Origin: Saccharicrinis sp963677245
Lineage (GTDB): Bacteria; Bacteroidota; Bacteroidia; Bacteroidales; Marinilabiliaceae
Assembly: GCA_963677245.1 (NCBI GenBank)
Contig: OY781921.1
Span: 3,410,001 to 3,474,000 of the forward strand
Direction of reading: 5' to 3'
Length of the DNA stretch: 64,000 bases
Shown: positions 59,741 to 64,000 of the stretch, one piece after another
Numbering within the stretch: position 1 is the stretch's first letter
How the letters are laid out: every line of letters starts with the position of its first letter
Notes under the pieces: generated by a model
What the model was told of the DNA's origin: nothing
The model's database searches: none
Seen by the model: only the letters and a program-made list of their open reading frames with translations
Position numbers and translations under genes: made by a program

Positions 59741-60547
59741 ATGGCTATTGGACCATCGATAAGCGATATAAGAGAATTGACGGCAGCTTTATCAATCAAG
59801 CTAAATGTCGATTTTAATAATTATGGTTTTTCGTTTTTAAGACGCAGGTTCGCTCATATTTATAATGTACTTAATATTAAAAATACAAGTGAATTTATTC
59901 GTGAGATAAAATCAGGCAGTATACTTGAAGATTTTTGTTACTTTTTTCCGGTGCCCATAAATGAAATGTTTCGTGATCCTTCATTCTGGAGAGCACTAAA
60001 GAATAGGGTAATTCCAAGCATGTCAGAGGAAGAAATTAGTTTTTGGTTCCCAGAGTTGGTTTCGCCAGAGGAACTTTATTCTTTAATCGTGATCCTTGAG
60101 GAATTAGGAGTAAGTAGTAAAAGCAGAATATATTGTAACATAGAAAGTGTTAGAAAGATAGATGAAGTAAAAAGTGGTATTATTAATTCAAAGTACTTAG
60201 AATTAAATAAGCAGAATTATAAAAGACTTGAATTAAGTACAAATTTTAATCATTATTTTATCGAAGAGAAGGAAGGTTTACAGTTAAAAAGTGATTTTTT
60301 AAATAATGTTTGTTTCATAAATGCAAGTTACTTTAGCCAGCATCCGGAAGAAGAAATTTCAGTAGTTATTTTTAGAAACAGGATGTTATATTATAACCTT
60401 AAACTTCAGGAAACAAGTGAAAAATACTTACATAATCGAATAAAAAGAGGAGGATATTTATCCATTGGAATTAAGGAAAAAATTAGTGAAGCGAATTCCT
60501 GTATGTATGAACTTTTTGATGAAGGTGAGCAAATATATAAGATTTGA
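59741..60547 (+). CDS. Degenerate CheR-like protein, SAM loop lost
   Basis: The 268-residue product aligns with CheR along its length: NEMFRDPSFWRALKNRVIP (CheR: TDFYREP), a strand region, and VVIFRNRMLYYNLKLQETSEK (CheR: CRNVLIYF). The SAM-binding loop of CheR (x-GCSSGEE-x) reads FWFPELVSPEELYSL at ~101-115, with the glycines and Cys gone, so methyl transfer is very unlikely. The reading frame is intact and of normal length, so it is a conserved pseudoenzyme rather than a pseudogene. A substrate-binding, scaffolding or inhibitory role next to CheR2 and CheB2 is inferred. Confidence 0.8.
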   Translation: MAIGPSISDIRELTAALSIKLNVDFNNYGFSFLRRRFAHIYNVLNIKNTSEFIREIKSGSILEDFCYFFPVPINEMFRDPSFWRALKNRVIPSMSEEEISFWFPELVSPEELYSLIVILEELGVSSKSRIYCNIESVRKIDEVKSGIINSKYLELNKQNYKRLELSTNFNHYFIEEKEGLQLKSDFLNNVCFINASYFSQHPEEEISVVIFRNRMLYYNLKLQETSEKYLHNRIKRGGYLSIGIKEKISEANSCMYELFDEGEQIYKI

Positions 60548-60553
60548 ATTTAA

Positions 60554-61129
60554 ATGGTAAATAGTAGAGCTTCATATTATAAAGCTATAGTAATCGGCGG
60601 ATCGGCAGGAAGTTTTTCTATCGTAAGTAAAATATTGTCTAATATTAATTCAGACTTTAAGTACCCGATTGTTGTTTGTTTGCATCGTTTAAAGCATATT
60701 AGAACTGGTTTATTGGAAGGTTTAAAAATAAAATCGAATCTACCAGTTATAGAACCTTTTGATAAGGATAAATTAGAGCCTGGAAAAGTTTATTTAGCAC
60801 CGTCCAATTATCATATGTTTATTGAATATGATTCTTCCTTGTCTTTATCTACAGAGGATGTTTTAAATCATAGCAGACCTTCTATTGATTATACATTTTT
60901 TTCTGCGGCTATGGCTTTTCGTGAAAAGATGGTTGGAATTTTATTAACCGGTGCTAATAAAGATGGAGCAAAAGGTGTAAAGGAAGTTTCTAATAAAAAA
61001 GGTTATACGATAATTCAAGATCCAAAAACATGTGATGTTGATACTATGACAAAGTCTGCACTTCAATTATTTAATCCGGATGAAGTATTGTCTCCAGAAG
61101 AAATAATTAATTTTTTAAACAAGATGTAA
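60554..61129 (+). CDS. Receiver-less CheB-like methylesterase
   Basis: The 191-residue product is only the methylesterase domain of CheB. The three catalytic positions survive: Ser in VIGGSAGSF near residue 17, His in VCLHRLKHI near 45, and Asp in LTGANKDGAKG near 156. The glycines around Ser differ from the GASTGG of CheB1, so activity is probable but unproven. Without a receiver it is not under CheA phospho-control. It is encoded after the two CheR-like genes, suggesting a paired modification module. Confidence 0.85.
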   Translation: MVNSRASYYKAIVIGGSAGSFSIVSKILSNINSDFKYPIVVCLHRLKHIRTGLLEGLKIKSNLPVIEPFDKDKLEPGKVYLAPSNYHMFIEYDSSLSLSTEDVLNHSRPSIDYTFFSAAMAFREKMVGILLTGANKDGAKGVKEVSNKKGYTIIQDPKTCDVDTMTKSALQLFNPDEVLSPEEIINFLNKM

Positions 61130-61139
61130 TTCGTTTTAG

Positions 61140-61901
61140 ATGATTAGAAATACTACATATCGTTTATATATAATCTCGGGAGCTGCTTTTGTTTTTGCAT
61201 TATTTAAGGATGTATTTGTTTCAGATTTATCGGCCAAGTATATGATTCTTGAGTTAATATTTCTCGCCTTATTTTTAACAATTGTCTATATGTTTGATTG
61301 GACGATTAGGAAAGTAAAAAAGGAACGTTTAAGCTTTGAGCAGAAATATAAAGACTTAGAAGATACGTGCGATCGTAGGGTATATGAATTATCATCCAAA
61401 TTAACCGAATTAGAGCAGCAACACTCAGGTAAGACTAATACAAAAGAGGTAGAAAAAATTGCTCTAAATATTAATGATAGTTTAAAAGGTAAAAAGGGTA
61501 TAAATGTAGTTGCTAAGGAACTTTTAAATAAAATAAGCCATTTTTATGAGTTAGGTGTTGGAATTTGTTATTTTATAGACAAACCTTCGGATACATTTAC
61601 CGTAAAGGCTAGTTTTGGTTTAGACGAAAATGTTAAAATTAAAGATTTTAAGATAGGAGAAGGTTTTAATGGTCAGGCTGTTCATGATGAGGAGATCATG
61701 GTCTTAAAAGATATTGATGAAGCATATTTCGAAATTGAATCAGGGACAGGCTCATCTAAACCAAAAGTAATATATCTTTTACCTATTATTCAAAACAATA
61801 AAACTATTGGACTTTTGGAGTTAGGTAGTTTTAGTTTGTTAAATATCGATAGTCATTGGAATACAATAAATGATTATATTTCAAAGTCGATTTCTTTATA
61901 A
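61140..61901 (+). CDS. Membrane-anchored GAF protein
   Basis: The 253-residue product has two transmembrane helices (~12-28, ~35-53), a coiled coil (~60-100) and a GAF domain at ~105-253 (ICYFIDKPSDTFTVKASFG, IGEGFNGQAVHDEEIMVLKDI, LLPIIQNNKTIGLLELGSFS). It ends immediately after GAF. It looks like the front half of the neighbouring proteins at 57000 and 61911 and may have arisen by duplication and loss of the output end, or serve as a dimer partner. Ligand is unknown. Confidence 0.82.
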   Translation: MIRNTTYRLYIISGAAFVFALFKDVFVSDLSAKYMILELIFLALFLTIVYMFDWTIRKVKKERLSFEQKYKDLEDTCDRRVYELSSKLTELEQQHSGKTNTKEVEKIALNINDSLKGKKGINVVAKELLNKISHFYELGVGICYFIDKPSDTFTVKASFGLDENVKIKDFKIGEGFNGQAVHDEEIMVLKDIDEAYFEIESGTGSSKPKVIYLLPIIQNNKTIGLLELGSFSLLNIDSHWNTINDYISKSISL

Positions 61902-61910
61902 TATAGGAAT

Positions 61911-64000
61911 ATGTCAGCTAAAAAACTGAAAAAATATTTTACTAAATATTTGGATATGTCTTCGCTTTCTGAGCATAGCATATTCTTTATTACTGCATTT
62001 TTGTTAATCGCTTATTTGTTGGTTTGGAGTGGTTTTGTAGAGTTTACCAAGTTATCTTTCTCTCTTAAATCAATAGTATTTATCCATAAAAGTGTTTTAA
62101 TATGGTTTGTTAATATTTTAATTTTACTTGTTCCACTGTCAATAATATTCTTCTTAAATTATCAAAGACATAATAAGTATAAACAGAGAAAGGAAATTCA
62201 CAAATTAGAACAGGAAATTAAATCTAATATTGAAATCGCCGATTTAATTAGAATGGGAGATTTTAATAAAATATTACAACTTGCTGATAAAGATAACTCC
62301 TTGTATAGTCTTGCTAAAGACTTGATGGAAACTAACCGTAAGGACGAGGAATTAAAATGGATAACAAAAGGTAAAGAGTTGGTAAATGAAGTATTACGTA
62401 CATATCGTAATATAAATGAATTGGCTTTTTATATATTAAAAGAAATCATTAAGTATTCAGATGCAGCTCAAGGTTGTTTTTATTTATTGGAAAATGATAA
62501 GCTAATAAATAAAGCTACTTATGCTTTTGGAAGAAAAAGGTTTATCACCCAAGAATATAGTATTGGTAGAGGTCTTGTGGGACAGGTTGCTTACGAGAAG
62601 GCCATGATTTATCGTACTGAGATTCCTGATGATTATTTTACAGTAAGCTCTGGTTTACTCGGAGATACTAGACCTAAGAGTTTAATCATTTTACCTTTAA
62701 TGCAAGACGAAGAGTTGCAGGGTGTAATTGAAATAGGCTATCTAAATACAAGTATTCCTAATTATAAGCTACAGTTTGCAGAAGAACTGAGTTCAATGAT
62801 AGGAAGAACTATTTACGCACAAAAAATAAATGCACGTACGGAGGTTTTGCTTAAGGAATCACAGGATATGACAGTTACTCTTCGTCAGAATGAGGATACC
62901 CTTAAGCAAAATGCGCAAGAAATGATGATTGCCCAGGAAGACTTGGAAAGATCTAATGAATTGCTTGAATCAAAAGTACAAGAGGTTGAGAATGCCCAAA
63001 AAAGGATGGTTGCATTATTAACGAATGCTTCCGAGTTTATTTCTATATACGACGAAAATCAAAGGCTTGTATTTGAAAGCCCGTCAGTTAAAAGAATTCT
63101 TGGATATTCGGACGATGAAAAAGTTATTGGGATGGATCCGGAGATGATGACTCCTCGTGGATATAAAACGATCAATAATTTATTTAACTATTTAAAACAA
63201 ACACCAGGTGGCGAAAGTGTTGCTCAATATTCATACTTAAAGAAATCTGGTGAGAAGTTATTTCTTGAAACTAAAGGTAAAAATTTACTACATGATCCAG
63301 CCATAAAAGGGATCATATTTAATACTCAGGATATTACTGAGAGAATTAGGGCTGAGAAAGAGGAAAGGATGAAAAGTAGAATGCAGTCTCTTTCTGAAAA
63401 CTCTCCAGATATGATTTTGAGAATTAATACTTCTGGTAAGTTGGTTTACTCAAATCCTGCAGTAGGTAATTTTATAGGACTTGCAACTTCGGAGATTACC
63501 AAAAAAAGGATTACAGATTTAAATATCGACGAAAGATTCATCGACTTTGTTAACAATGTTTTAATACAAATAAAACAAAAGCAAGAACAAATCATCGATG
63601 AAATTAAGATTACCTCTCCAAATGGAGAAAAAATAATGCAGATTAAATCTATACCGGAGTTTAATGATGATAGAGTTTTAGAATCTGTATTATTTGTAGC
63701 TCATGATATGACTGAGCTTAAGCGCATAGAGCAAGAGATTAAAGAGAAAAATAAGAAGATTTCTGATAGTATAAACTATGCGCAAAGGATTCAGACTTCA
63801 ATTTTACCAGATACAGAATTTATACAAAGACATTTTCCTAGATCCTTTATTTTCTACCGCCCAAAAGATGTTGTAAGTGGGGATTTTCCTTGGTTTGTTA
63901 AAAAGGATAACATTTTTTATGTAGCTGCGGTTGACTGTACTGGACATGGTGTTCCTGGTGCTTTGTTGTCATTTATAGGTTATTTTCTTTTAAATAATAT
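61911..64000 (+). CDS. GAF-PAS-PAS-SpoIIE phosphatase, 3' end outside window
   Basis: I translated this right-edge gene from ATG 61911 for about 696 codons to the window end. It has two transmembrane helices (~20-45, ~65-85) and GAF at ~165-310 (IGRGLVGQVAYEKAMIYRTEIP). A coiled coil spans ~315-365, PAS1 ~365-480 and PAS2 ~490-600. A coiled region SINYAQRIQTSILP opens a PP2C/SpoIIE serine phosphatase domain (DVVSGDFPWF, AAVDCTGHGVPGALLS) that is cut by the end. SpoIIE enzymes dephosphorylate STAS proteins, so a link to the STAS gene at 49325 is attractive but inferred. Confidence 0.88.
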   Translation, partial: MSAKKLKKYFTKYLDMSSLSEHSIFFITAFLLIAYLLVWSGFVEFTKLSFSLKSIVFIHKSVLIWFVNILILLVPLSIIFFLNYQRHNKYKQRKEIHKLEQEIKSNIEIADLIRMGDFNKILQLADKDNSLYSLAKDLMETNRKDEELKWITKGKELVNEVLRTYRNINELAFYILKEIIKYSDAAQGCFYLLENDKLINKATYAFGRKRFITQEYSIGRGLVGQVAYEKAMIYRTEIPDDYFTVSSGLLGDTRPKSLIILPLMQDEELQGVIEIGYLNTSIPNYKLQFAEELSSMIGRTIYAQKINARTEVLLKESQDMTVTLRQNEDTLKQNAQEMMIAQEDLERSNELLESKVQEVENAQKRMVALLTNASEFISIYDENQRLVFESPSVKRILGYSDDEKVIGMDPEMMTPRGYKTINNLFNYLKQTPGGESVAQYSYLKKSGEKLFLETKGKNLLHDPAIKGIIFNTQDITERIRAEKEERMKSRMQSLSENSPDMILRINTSGKLVYSNPAVGNFIGLATSEITKKRITDLNIDERFIDFVNNVLIQIKQKQEQIIDEIKITSPNGEKIMQIKSIPEFNDDRVLESVLFVAHDMTELKRIEQEIKEKNKKISDSINYAQRIQTSILPDTEFIQRHFPRSFIFYRPKDVVSGDFPWFVKKDNIFYVAAVDCTGHGVPGALLSFIGYFLLNN

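Noticed and set aside
1..64000. CRISPR arrays and tRNA or rRNA genes
   Set aside because: I read for regular short repeats and for tRNA arm patterns and found none that I could support; a dedicated search would be needed to exclude them fully.

Overview
The window looks like a chromosomal segment of a low-GC Bacteroidota, probably a marine member of the Bacteroidales/Marinilabiliales group. Supporting signs are type IX secretion sorting tails, TAnnTTTG-type promoters, an 84-residue AtpC next to AtpD, frequent GTG/TTG starts, and the TPR/DUF4292/EnvC-like lipoprotein operon. The genus is inference.

Layout. 1-6132: a truncated flippase, two secreted surface proteins, deoC, a MazG-like pyrophosphohydrolase and a secreted endonuclease I. 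6228-22446: housekeeping genes, nearly all on the minus strand (dtd, uvrC, ade, mnmG, ybeY, an RsbW-like ATPase, EnvC-like, DUF4292 and TPR lipoproteins, dut, flippase, ruvB, response regulator, nadA); lplA is on plus. 22447-23063: a 617-base gene-free AT-rich region where orientation flips. It carries a perfect DnaA-box-like 9-mer and near matches. Three parS-like palindromes lie around it (11204, 11429, 25858), and strand composition shifts across it. I read this as the likely replication origin. 23064-31348: rpiB, an orphan LutB-like protein, Rrf2, VanZ, hemW, rhodanese, CDF transporter, a catalytically degraded EEP-like lipoprotein, DUF2797 and U32 proteins.

31585-40419 is a surface-glycan island: two tandem GT90-like genes, a GC-rich insertion sequence, two glycosyltransferases, a GT4-GT90 fusion and a GT9 heptosyltransferase-like gene. 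40492-46827 holds atpC, atpD, a polyprenyl synthase, an MMPL/RND transporter and an unrecognised protein.

47007-64000 is one long plus-strand signalling locus. It encodes a YfiR-like periplasmic protein, one chemoreceptor with a possible CheR-tethering tail, STAS, CheY, a free Hpt protein, CheA, two CheW, CheR, a histidine-kinase-like protein lacking its phospho-acceptor His, CheD and CheB. A second block follows: GAF-PAS protein, CheR-like protein, a CheR-like protein without a SAM loop, a receiver-less CheB, a membrane GAF protein, and a GAF-PAS-PAS-SpoIIE phosphatase cut by the window end. No flagellar genes are visible. Together with the STAS, SpoIIE and RsbW-like parts, this suggests a chemosensory array feeding a partner-switching output rather than swimming. 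It is my best candidate for an undescribed system.
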